64,000 nucleotides of DNA from Kolteria novifilia. Its GTDB lineage: Bacteria; Planctomycetota; Planctomycetia; Kolteriales; Kolteriaceae. A model generated the notes under the pieces. That model was given only the letters and a program-made list of their open reading frames with translations. It had not been told where the DNA came from and did no database searches. Positions 9,528 through 17,671 of the stretch are shown here, piece after piece; within the stretch, counting starts at the first letter, position 1; the number at the start of each line of letters is the position of its first letter. The stretch covers positions 2,356,001-2,420,000 of the forward strand of contig CP036279.1 in NCBI GenBank assembly GCA_007748055.1. The letters run 5' to 3'. The translations under genes and the position numbers were made by a program.

Positions 9528-10715
9528 CTACGCGGCGTGGCGGGTCATGACGTCGTGCTGGAGCTTGGCGGTGTGGCTCCATTGGAAGGTACGAGCTTGG
9601 TCGTGGCCACGGCGGATCCACTCGTCGCGCTCGGCGCCAGGCTCGGGCATGCGGAGCATCCACTCGGACCAGGCTTCGGTCTCGTCGAATCCGACTAGCG
9701 GGGCGGCGTCCCCACACACCTCTTGCAAACTCTCGGCGGGAGAACAGACCGCCGGCACGCCGAGCGCCATCGCTTCGAGCGGCGGCAGGCCGAAGCCCTC
9801 GTAGAGCGAGGGATAAAGCAGGGTGCTCGCCCCGCGAATCAGCGCGGCGGCTTGCGTGTCGCTGACGTAGCCGGTCCAGGAGACCTCGCCGGCGACGGGA
9901 TGCTCGCGCAGCCGCGTCCAGAAACTCTCATCACCCCAGCCGGGCGAACCCGCGAAGATCAGGGGCCAGCGGCGCCGCTGTTCCGCAGGGAGCCGTTCGT
10001 AGGCGTCGAGCAACAACAGGAGGTTCTTGCGCGGTTCGATCGTGCCGAGGTGCAGCAGGTAGCCATTGCCCAAGCCGAGTTGGGCCCGCACGGCCCGCGG
10101 GGTCCAGTCGACGGGAACGCTGTCCCAACGAGAGGCGAGAGGGGTGACGGTCGTCTGGTCGGCCGGCACGCCGAGGACTCGGGTCAGGGCTCGAGCCGTC
10201 GCTTGGGAGATGCACGTCCAGTGCTTGGTCCACAACACCGCACGCCCGAGCCGCCGAGTCCAAAAGGAGATGCGGTTGGCCGGGTGAAACTGCGGCACTT
10301 CGAGGACCGAGAGATCCATCATCGCCGTGACCGTCGGTTCCAGGCGAGCGATGGGGATGTTGTTCGGCTCGAAGAACGAGTCGTAACCGCCACGCTTGAA
10401 CTGCTGTCGGACGCGCTGTTCCTTGAGAGCGTACCAGGCCGGTTCGACGAGTGCTCGGCAAGCGGCTTTCCAACTCGGCCGGGGTGTCTGGATGGTCGTC
10501 AGCGGCCGCAGCGTCACTTGCTCGATCCCCGCGACATCGGGCAGTTGGGAGCGGGCGTACTCCTTGGCGACTTCGGGAAGATTGGGACCGGTCTTGATCC
10601 CTTCGAGCCGGATCGTCGCTTTCTCGGGCCAATGGGCCACGAGCGACGCGAGGTATTGGCCGACGCCGGTGCGGGTTCGCAGCAAGCAGTGATCGTTGAC
10701 GAGAACGCGAGTCAT
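9528..10715 (-). CDS. GT4-family glycosyltransferase
   Basis: A 395-residue protein with a GT-B fold. The N-terminus MTRVLVNDHCLLRTRTGVGQ is the acceptor-domain start of the mannosyltransferase-type GT4 group. The donor domain has YLLHLGTIEPRKNLLLLLDAY at about 210-230. It then reads PLIFAGSPGWGDESFW and LLYPSLYEGFGLPPLEAMALGVPAVCS, the E(x7)E nucleotide-sugar motif. The start is preceded by CCAAGGAC. It lies 30 bases downstream of the FkbM-like methyltransferase on the same strand, so the two form an operon that probably builds or decorates an extracellular polysaccharide. The sugar specificity cannot be read from the sequence. Confidence 0.92.
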   Translation of the reverse strand: MTRVLVNDHCLLRTRTGVGQYLASLVAHWPEKATIRLEGIKTGPNLPEVAKEYARSQLPDVAGIEQVTLRPLTTIQTPRPSWKAACRALVEPAWYALKEQRVRQQFKRGGYDSFFEPNNIPIARLEPTVTAMMDLSVLEVPQFHPANRISFWTRRLGRAVLWTKHWTCISQATARALTRVLGVPADQTTVTPLASRWDSVPVDWTPRAVRAQLGLGNGYLLHLGTIEPRKNLLLLLDAYERLPAEQRRRWPLIFAGSPGWGDESFWTRLREHPVAGEVSWTGYVSDTQAAALIRGASTLLYPSLYEGFGLPPLEAMALGVPAVCSPAESLQEVCGDAAPLVGFDETEAWSEWMLRMPEPGAERDEWIRRGHDQARTFQWSHTAKLQHDVMTRHAA

Positions 10716-10745
10716 GAGTGCCGTCCTTGGGGCGAGGGCTGACGG

Positions 10746-11600
10746 TTAGGCGCTGCGCTTGTTGAACCAGCGGTTGTAGAGGTCGGCGACGAACGCCTGG
10801 GTTTTCGAGTAGTTGTGCGGGTACTTGCGAAGCCACTTGGGGAGGAACTGCATGCGAGATTCGTTGTACTTGATCTCGTGCCAGGGCAGGGTGCCGTAGC
10901 CACGGACGAAGACGGTCCCGTCGTAGCCGCAGAAGAGATGGGTGACCAACCACTCGTCGGTCCGCATTGCCCGGACGCTGTTGTCCTCGATCTCGAAAAG
11001 CGGGAAGTACTGGGCGTCGACGAAAATGCCGTTGGTCGTCGTGGTGGCGATCAGCTCGTAGCCCTTTTCCTTGGCCAGTCGGTCGAGCGCAAGCAGGCTC
11101 GAGCCATGATTGATTGTTGGGTCGGCGTCCTGGACGAAGTCGACGTCGTTGGCGGTCGAGGGGTTGTATTCGATCACGACCAGTTTGGGCCGATAGGTCG
11201 TCACGGCGTTCCAGGCGTGGTAGTCGTTGCCGTCGATGTCGATCGAGAGAAGATCGAATTGCTTCGGAATCGCGGTCTTGTCGAGCAGCGTGTCGAGAGA
11301 GTCGGATGCCTCGAAACCGACGAAGGCGTTCATCGGGACGACGTTCTCGCGTTCGCCGTGCCGAGCGCACAGCTCTTGGTAACGCTGCGGGTCGCCCTCG
11401 ATGAGGACCGCGGAGTAGCCCTTGTCGGCGATCAGGGTGTGGGTGTTGCTGAGGTGCTTGCCGTCCCACGCGCCGAACTCGACGCACCAGCCGTCGCGCT
11501 GGCCGATGGTTTCGAGTGCTTTCTCGATGATGCCGTCCTCGCCGAATTGGGAGGTGACATCGTGCGCGTGCTCGTGGAGCCACTGACTCGGCTTGGCCAT
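10746..11600 (-). CDS. FkbM-like SAM-dependent methyltransferase
   Basis: A 284-residue protein. SQFGEDGIIEKALETIG followed by WCVEFGAWDGKHLSNTHTL is the SAM-binding motif I of FkbM-type O-methyltransferases. AVLIEGDPQRYQELCARH is motif II, and FDLLSIDIDGNDYHAWNAV is the acidic motif III/IV. The C-terminal 60 residues are basic and aromatic. Proteins of this kind methylate sugars or glycans and often stand next to glycosyltransferases, as here (GT4 gene immediately downstream). The start ATG at 11600 follows AGAGAGA. Confidence 0.8.
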   Translation of the reverse strand: MAKPSQWLHEHAHDVTSQFGEDGIIEKALETIGQRDGWCVEFGAWDGKHLSNTHTLIADKGYSAVLIEGDPQRYQELCARHGERENVVPMNAFVGFEASDSLDTLLDKTAIPKQFDLLSIDIDGNDYHAWNAVTTYRPKLVVIEYNPSTANDVDFVQDADPTINHGSSLLALDRLAKEKGYELIATTTTNGIFVDAQYFPLFEIEDNSVRAMRTDEWLVTHLFCGYDGTVFVRGYGTLPWHEIKYNESRMQFLPKWLRKYPHNYSKTQAFVADLYNRWFNKRSA

Positions 11601-12674
11601 CGGTTGTCTCTCTTGGTGAAGGTGCCGCCATGTCGCGGGTACTCGACCAAAAGTTATGTCGAGGAAGCGTCGAAACGGGTCAAGTCGAGATCGCGGTGGT
11701 CGCGGAAGCTGAGGGGAATGGGGATGGATGAGCCGTTGTCGGGTTTGGGGGTAAGTAGCGCAGCGAGGAACTCACGCTGGACGAGCATGGAGTTCACACG
11801 ATCAACTTGAGATGGAGTGATGGCGCGAGCGTAACGAGCGAGACTCCGGGAAATCGTGGTTGAACTGGAATGGGGGGGCGATCTGGTCTATACTCGGGGT
11901 CGCGCAGGAAAGGGGAGCACCCCGGCCGATGAGAGGATGAAGTTCGCTTCATCCTCTCGCGCGCATCGCAGGTCGGGGAGGCAGCGTTGGTGGGCGTCGC
12001 GAGATCCCAATCTCCAGGCCTTCGCGGCATCGCCCGGTTCACCGGGAGATCGGACGCCCACCTCTGCTGTCCTCGAGCAAACACGACACCCGTGGTCGGC
12101 GCGCATCATCGACCCTGCCGGGCTTGCTCGTGATTCTGGTCGTTCGTTTGTGATCGGCCCCCTCGGAAAAGAGAAGACCCCCCCTCCACGAGTACGAACG
12201 GCAAACCTGACTTGCCGTCGACACTCGCTTGCGTGGAAATCTCCATCCCGTTGGCGGGGTGTCGATCTCTCTGACAGTTGAATCAGGATTGAACGCCTCG
12301 ACCGGACATCGAATCGCGGGTCGGCGACGAGCATCCTTACCCTTCATACCGCCGCGGCGGCGGAACCTTGCACCAAAGCCGTAGGAAATCGTTGACCTTG
12401 TTCTCTTTTGGCGCGTCCGGTCCTCCTCCGAGGAATCGTCACTTGGTTGGTAAGCGAGTACGACGGTGACCCGATGTTGCCTGGGCCATCGCTCCCGGAG
12501 ACGCGGGTGAAAGGGGTCACATCGACGAATTTGGGGTGATGCTCTTTACGGACGGGATTTCTTATCGTACCATCGCCTGGGGAGAGTGGCCGGTTCTCGC
12601 GGAGCAGGATGCGAATTCCGTGATGGAACATTCACCTAAGAGCGAGCACATCAATCATTCCACGATCTGACGAC
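11601..12674. other. intergenic region between divergent genes, holds a candidate structured RNA
   Basis: About 1.07 kb between the minus-strand methyltransferase and the plus-strand secreted protein. Overlapping frames on both strands have no family resemblance. The stretch 11889-12062 contains a promoter-like TATACT and three consecutive stable hairpins, listed separately. The remainder (12080-12670) shows nothing recognisable apart from likely promoter DNA for the gene at 12675. Confidence 0.6.
11889..12062 (+). ncRNA. candidate structured RNA (hairpin cluster behind a promoter-like box)
   Basis: TATACT at 11889-11894 sits 17 bases after TGGAAT and could be a -10 box. It is followed by hairpin 1 (GGGG-AGCA-CCCC, about 11912-11923). 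Hairpin 2 is a perfect 12-bp stem at 11931-11958 with arm GAGAGGATGAAG and a TTCG tetraloop. A 10-bp outer stem follows, GGTGGGCGTC (11989-11998) pairing with GACGCCCACC (12053-12062), and encloses an inner hairpin CCCGG-TTCA-CCGGG (12033-12046). No U-tract terminator is obvious and the orientation is inferred only from the promoter-like box. It could also be a repeat or a long 5' leader. Not matched to any known RNA. Confidence 0.35.
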
Positions 12675-14639
12675 ATGACTTGTTGGACAGGTGCCGCACC
12701 AATTGACCAGCCGAAGGACGCGAAGCGGCGTCGAGCGCGTGCTCTCGGGACGGGGCGATCGGTCGCCCGTGTCGGCGTGGAGCAATTGGAACCACGCAAC
12801 GCCCCCGCTGTTGCCGCGAGCGAGGGAATTTACCTTCTTCTCGCTGGTCAAGACGTCGGGGATGTCGACTCATTTCTGGCGGATGGATCGTCGCCCGAGC
12901 GTCACGAGTTGGATGGATTCTCTGACGAGGTGGTGGCCTTCACCGCGAGCGTCAACCAGGTGGAAGGCGATACCGCCCTCGACGTCGTGATCGGCGGTGA
13001 GGATGGCCCCATTGGTTGGAACGCCTCCCTCGAATCATCCGGTATCCAAGCCTACATGCTTGTCCCCGTCACCGACGCCAGTGGCGAGGAACTGCTCGAA
13101 CTGGCTTCCTCGACGCCTTCGTCATCGAACTACGTGCTGCTTCCGGTGGATATCTCCGCTGATGCCGAGGCGGGCACGTCCCATCTTCGGGTCGGTGCCG
13201 AGGAGAGCGATGTCTTTCTCGTCCCGCACACGGTTTCATCGAAGCAATCGCATGCCCCGCAGTCGCCCTTCTCGAAGACGACGGTGTGGGCGACCGTTCG
13301 CCGCGAGACGTACGAAGCCGACGGGATGACCTCCTTGGTGGGGCTCTTTGCCGAGGTCGAAACGGAATTCGTCACCCGCGTCGTGGCGGGCGATTTCGAT
13401 CAGCGGCTCGACACGCTCACGATGTTCAGCATTTTTCAGTCGGTGGACGACAAGACGTCGGAAGAGGTCCGCGTCATCAGTTCGCCCTTACCCTACGCTC
13501 CCGACCTGACGACCAAGACAATCGTTCAGGTCTCCTCGGCCGCGTTCGAGTACTCGATCCGGTCGCTCGGTCCGATCTGGGAGAAGCTCGGCGAGTTCGA
13601 ATTGGACGATCTCGATGGCGAGGGTGTGCTCGAGCCAGGCGATTTCCTCGATCCGATCGACTTGGACGGCATCGACTTTGGTGAAGCTGGCCCCCGAGGA
13701 CAGTATGACGGCGACGTGATCGTCATCGATTTCACGGGCGATACCGTCACCGAGATCGTCATCGACGACATCATCGGTCATGGCAAGGGGGGCTTCGACG
13801 AGCCTGGCGACGACTTCGACGACCCTGCCGACGAAGACTATCCTTCATTCGATGGGCCGAACAGTGGAAATTCCGGCAGCGGCAGCGACGGCAAGTCCGG
13901 TGGCGGCGCCGACACGCCCGAGGAGCCGAAGAGTCAGTCGCCCTCCAAGGAAGAAGAGGACGAGCGCGACGTCGAGGATGACTTGGTCGAGGCCCCCGAA
14001 TTGGAGATGGGTGAGGAGGCGATCGGTTCCTTCTCGGCCGGTTCGATGATCGACGTCAACGCCGACGACGAAGCCGTCACCAAGCAGACGCGTGCCTACG
14101 CGAACCGCGCGACGAGTAAGAGGCGTGCCCCCGAAGCCGGCAAGCGGAATACCTTGGTGACCGCCAACGGCAACGAAGTTGTCGTCAACAAGCGCGAAGA
14201 CGGTTGGACGTCGGTAAGCATCGCCGCCGAAGGGGGCTCGGATGATCCCGAGGACCATGCGGGGGACAGTGCCGAAGCTTCCGCGGCTCTCCTCGTCGAG
14301 GATGCCGCCGAGACGGAACAGGCCTGGGTCCGCAAGATCCCGCGTGGCGAGCTTGGACTCCGCCTGAATCTCTCCCTTCGTCACTCGCTTTCCGGCCACC
14401 GAAACTACGAGATCGCCGCGGCCGAGCACGGTTTCCCCGCGGAAGTCGAAATTGCCGGTTTCACCTCCACTGGATGGTTGACGCTGGATACCGACGGAGA
14501 CTCCTTCATCGGGCAATGGACGGCCGGTGCTTTGATGTTGCCCTTGCTCTGCATGTCGGTCTCGTACCCGACGCTTCGTGGGTATTTTCGTACCCGCAAG
14601 AGTGATGAGACCGGGCCGGACACGACCAACGAGTCGTGA
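12675..14639 (+). CDS. large secreted/surface protein of unknown function with LE.R motif
   Basis: A 654-residue acidic protein. The N-terminus is basic (KRRRARALGTGR), followed by VEQLEPRNAP at about 35-44, the planctomycete LE.R..P export-associated motif. The middle is beta-rich. Residues about 380-465 are a low-complexity acidic Gly/Ser linker (for example GPNSGNSGSGSDGKSGGGAD). The C-terminus has a hydrophobic stretch TAGALMLPLLCMSVSYPTL followed by RGYFRTRK, which looks like a C-terminal membrane anchor with a basic stop. No enzymatic motif is visible. It is transcribed in the same direction as the two CAP proteins that follow and may belong to the same cell-surface programme. The ribosome binding site is weak, so the exact start is uncertain. 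Confidence 0.75.
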   Translation: MTCWTGAAPIDQPKDAKRRRARALGTGRSVARVGVEQLEPRNAPAVAASEGIYLLLAGQDVGDVDSFLADGSSPERHELDGFSDEVVAFTASVNQVEGDTALDVVIGGEDGPIGWNASLESSGIQAYMLVPVTDASGEELLELASSTPSSSNYVLLPVDISADAEAGTSHLRVGAEESDVFLVPHTVSSKQSHAPQSPFSKTTVWATVRRETYEADGMTSLVGLFAEVETEFVTRVVAGDFDQRLDTLTMFSIFQSVDDKTSEEVRVISSPLPYAPDLTTKTIVQVSSAAFEYSIRSLGPIWEKLGEFELDDLDGEGVLEPGDFLDPIDLDGIDFGEAGPRGQYDGDVIVIDFTGDTVTEIVIDDIIGHGKGGFDEPGDDFDDPADEDYPSFDGPNSGNSGSGSDGKSGGGADTPEEPKSQSPSKEEEDERDVEDDLVEAPELEMGEEAIGSFSAGSMIDVNADDEAVTKQTRAYANRATSKRRAPEAGKRNTLVTANGNEVVVNKREDGWTSVSIAAEGGSDDPEDHAGDSAEASAALLVEDAAETEQAWVRKIPRGELGLRLNLSLRHSLSGHRNYEIAAAEHGFPAEVEIAGFTSTGWLTLDTDGDSFIGQWTAGALMLPLLCMSVSYPTLRGYFRTRKSDETGPDTTNES

Positions 14640-14913
14640 CTTCCCGCCCGTGCGATTGGTTCACTCGCTGGCCGTCGCGACCTTCTCTCTCCATGAATTC
14701 ACTGCCGCTGAATGACGCCTCAGCCGCGTCTTGACGCGTCCCCTTCTCACGCGTCGTCGCGACCCGTTCGACGCGATTTGCGAGCTATACTCCCACCATC
14801 AAAGAGGAAATTGATCCTTCTTTTCGCTCCCCCGACTTCTCCCCCTCCTGATGAAGCCGACGGGATCCCGTCGCGTCCATTGATCAACGACGACTACCGC
14901 CGAGGCCATTCCG

Positions 14914-17094
14914 ATGCCGCTAGAAGCCGCGACGTCTCTAGCATCCCTATGGGTGCTATGTGTCGATCGAGCGTTTCCCCTTTGTCAACTTGTCACCAAT
15001 GATCCTCGCCGCCATCGTCCCGCGCTGGACCGGCTCGAGGAACGTTGTGTTCCCGTGGTCAACATCTCCGGACAAGCGCAACTGGTCGTTGAACTGGTCA
15101 ACCTGGCCCGCGCCGACCCAGCTGGAGTCGCGGCTTCCTATGGGATCGACCTCAACGAAGGGCTCGACCCTGGGACGATTTCATCAACGCCCAAACAACC
15201 CCTCGCGATCAGCCAGGAAATCTCCAACGCCGCCGACGTCCACGCTCAGGACATGATTGACTTCGACTTCTTCGGGCATTCGAGCCCGCGCACCGGTTCG
15301 CCCGGCGATCGGATGCAAGCCGCGGGCTACGACTGGAACAGCTACGGCGAGAACATCGCCTACGGCAGCGCCGGCTTCTACAGCGTCGCGGATCTACAGG
15401 AACTCCTCTTCGTCGACGAGGGAATTCCGGAACGCGGGCATCGGACCAACATGCTCGCGGGAGGCTTTCGCGAGATTGGGGCCTCGGCGGAGGTGGGGGC
15501 TTTCACGACATCCCCCGGCACCTTCGACGCCCTCTTCGTCGTTCAGAACTTCGGAAGACGTTCCTCGGACTTCTTTCTCACGGGCGTGGTTTACGACGAC
15601 GCGGACGGTTCCGATTTCTACGGGGTCACCGAAGGACTCGCGGGCGTGACCATCACGGCCAGCGACGGCGACCAAGAGTTCTCGACGACGTCGGGGACCT
15701 CGGGAGGGTACTCGCTGGAGTTGCCTGATGGTACTTACACCGTCACGGTGGCTGGAGCGGGCATCGACGCGACGCGTACGATCACCATCGACGGTGCGAA
15801 CATCAAACGCGACTTCACGTTGCAAGACGACGAGCCCTCCTCTCCGCCACCGACCGACCCGCCACCTTCACCGCCGCCGGTTGATCCCCCTTCGGATCCA
15901 CCGCCGCCACCGCCAGTCGATCCTCCCAACGATCCACCTTCATCACCGCCGGTCACGCCTCCGGAGTCGCCACCCGCCTCTCCGCCGACCGATCCGCCTT
16001 CTTCGCCGCCTTCCAGTCCACCCGCGTCGCCTCCGAGTGCCGTTCCGGAATCGCCTCCAGCATCACCACCGTCGACGCCAGGAACGGTCGACGTCCCAGG
16101 CATTTTTCGCAGTGGAACTGTCGTCCTCGATGTCGATGGTGACCACGCCTACGATGGCGCGGTCGATCGCACGGTTGGGTTCGGCGCTCCGGGAGACCAC
16201 TTCTTCGCCGGGGACTGGGATGGCGACGGTGCCGACGAGATCGGACTCAAACGCGACAACCTGATCGTCCTCGACCTGAACGGGAACTGGCAGTGGGACG
16301 AGGGCGTCGACGCCGTGTTCCTCTTCGGTATCGCCAGCGATAAGATCTTTGTCGGCGACTTCGATGGCAATGGCATTGACGAGATCGGGCTCTACCGAAG
16401 CGGCGTCGTGGTCATCGATAGCAACAACTCTCGGGCGTACGAACCGGGCGTCGATCACGAGTTTCCCTTTGGCGTCCCCGAGGCGACCCCGGTGGCTGGC
16501 GACCTCAACGGTGACGGCCGCGACCAACTGGTGATGATGTTCAACGGCGCGTGGGCCTTCGACCTCGACGGGGACTTCGTCTACACGCCTGGCGTCGACA
16601 CGACCGCCGCGTTTGGAACGGTGGGAGATATTCCTCTGTTGGGGCGGTGGGATGCCGACGGCAACGCGCGGATTGGCATCTTTCGCCAGGGTGGGGTCGA
16701 TCTCGATATCGATGGGAGCTTGACCTACAACGTCCAGATCGACTTGAGCTTCGGGTTCGGAAACGCCGACGATCTGCCGCTGGTCGGTCGGTTCTTCCCG
16801 GAAGGTCTCACCACAGCGGTGAGCGGTCCCTTCTCGGTCCTCTCCGCGACGGGTTCGCGCGAAGCGGCACTCCAGACGGGGCATTCCGCCGTCGCGGCTG
16901 GACAGACAAGGAGCACGTCTCCCGTCACGGTCCTGACCGCCGTGGGCGAAGAGTCGTCGTCGCTTGCTCGTGACGCGACAACCACCGGCCGGAACGACGT
17001 TGGCGATCGCGATCTCGTAGCGAGCGAGCCTGGAGAGCCCTGGATCGCGGTGCTCGACGAACTCTTCGAAGGCGAGGCATCGCCGGTTGGTTAG
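14914..17094 (+). CDS. CAP/SCP-domain surface protein with Pro-rich stalk and FG-GAP-like repeats
   Basis: 726 residues. LDRLEERCVP at 39-47 is the N-terminal LE.R..P motif. The CAP (SCP/PR1) domain spans about 55-215, with VHAQDM, FFGHSSP, GENIAYG and RGHRTNMLAGG; the two family histidines are present. A carboxypeptidase-regulatory/SdrD-like beta domain follows (GVVYDDADGS...GLAGVTI...GGYSLELPDGTYTVTVAG). Residues about 305-390 are a stalk of PPSDPP-type repeats. Then come about five 47-residue repeats with GDWDGDGADEIGLKR-type calcium-loop motifs (FG-GAP/VCBS-like). The tail ends WIAVLDELFEGE, shared with the paralogue at 17672. It probably lies on the cell surface. Function of bacterial CAP proteins is poorly known. 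Confidence 0.9.
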   Translation: MPLEAATSLASLWVLCVDRAFPLCQLVTNDPRRHRPALDRLEERCVPVVNISGQAQLVVELVNLARADPAGVAASYGIDLNEGLDPGTISSTPKQPLAISQEISNAADVHAQDMIDFDFFGHSSPRTGSPGDRMQAAGYDWNSYGENIAYGSAGFYSVADLQELLFVDEGIPERGHRTNMLAGGFREIGASAEVGAFTTSPGTFDALFVVQNFGRRSSDFFLTGVVYDDADGSDFYGVTEGLAGVTITASDGDQEFSTTSGTSGGYSLELPDGTYTVTVAGAGIDATRTITIDGANIKRDFTLQDDEPSSPPPTDPPPSPPPVDPPSDPPPPPPVDPPNDPPSSPPVTPPESPPASPPTDPPSSPPSSPPASPPSAVPESPPASPPSTPGTVDVPGIFRSGTVVLDVDGDHAYDGAVDRTVGFGAPGDHFFAGDWDGDGADEIGLKRDNLIVLDLNGNWQWDEGVDAVFLFGIASDKIFVGDFDGNGIDEIGLYRSGVVVIDSNNSRAYEPGVDHEFPFGVPEATPVAGDLNGDGRDQLVMMFNGAWAFDLDGDFVYTPGVDTTAAFGTVGDIPLLGRWDADGNARIGIFRQGGVDLDIDGSLTYNVQIDLSFGFGNADDLPLVGRFFPEGLTTAVSGPFSVLSATGSREAALQTGHSAVAAGQTRSTSPVTVLTAVGEESSSLARDATTTGRNDVGDRDLVASEPGEPWIAVLDELFEGEASPVG

Positions 17095-17671
17095 CGGTCA
17101 CTTCCGGTGGGCAAGCCAAAGTGCAAGAGGAGAGGCGGGTTCCCTTCAGTATCAGCGGACTGGAGGTGACCCGCTCATTGGGAGAAAACCCCCGCGTCCC
17201 ATTCTTCGTTGCCCAGTTGTGCCATTCGGCGCCGTTTCCCAATTCCGCCGACGCGGCATGTCCGGGGATCACCCCTTTTTCAGTATCACTCCTTTGAATG
17301 CCCCTTGGCGTCGAGTCGCTAGGGGCACTATTCTGGTAGTTGGGTACTTGCTTTTCTCTCGTCTCCCCACCGCGTCGCGACATCCACGGTTTCGGCGTCC
17401 ATCGAACAGAGTGAGGGGTGAGTGGGGTAGTTCGACCTTGACGCTTTTGGACAAGTAATTTCCACTTGGTAACGACGTTTCTCGAAACGGTCAATTTCGG
17501 CGTCCCGCATTCCAGGAGCGACAGGCTCATTCCGAGTGGTCCGCCCGATCAGCCGATCGGCGAGCCGGAGGAAGGAACCCTTTCGCGAGGTTGGTTTTTT
17601 CAACGGATGTGGGAACGACGGAGCGCGCAGCCGTCTCGACTACCGCTGTCTTGTCTGATGAAGGATTCGCG
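17095..17671. other. intergenic region between CAP paralogues
   Basis: About 580 bases with no supported gene, repeat or strong hairpin. The sequence is less G+C-rich than the flanking genes near 17270-17470. It probably contains the promoter of the second CAP gene. An upstream in-frame ATG at 17591 exists but lacks a ribosome binding site. Confidence 0.5.

Noticed and set aside
9931-11631. 566-codon minus-strand frame over the GT4 and FkbM genes
   Set aside because: It overlaps two genes with clear family motifs on the same strand in another frame, is Arg/Ser-rich and has no own motif.
11960-11990. CAGGTCGGGGAGGCAGCG considered as SRP RNA domain IV
   Set aside because: It lacks the GGAAGGA-type loop and the paired arms expected for 4.5S RNA.
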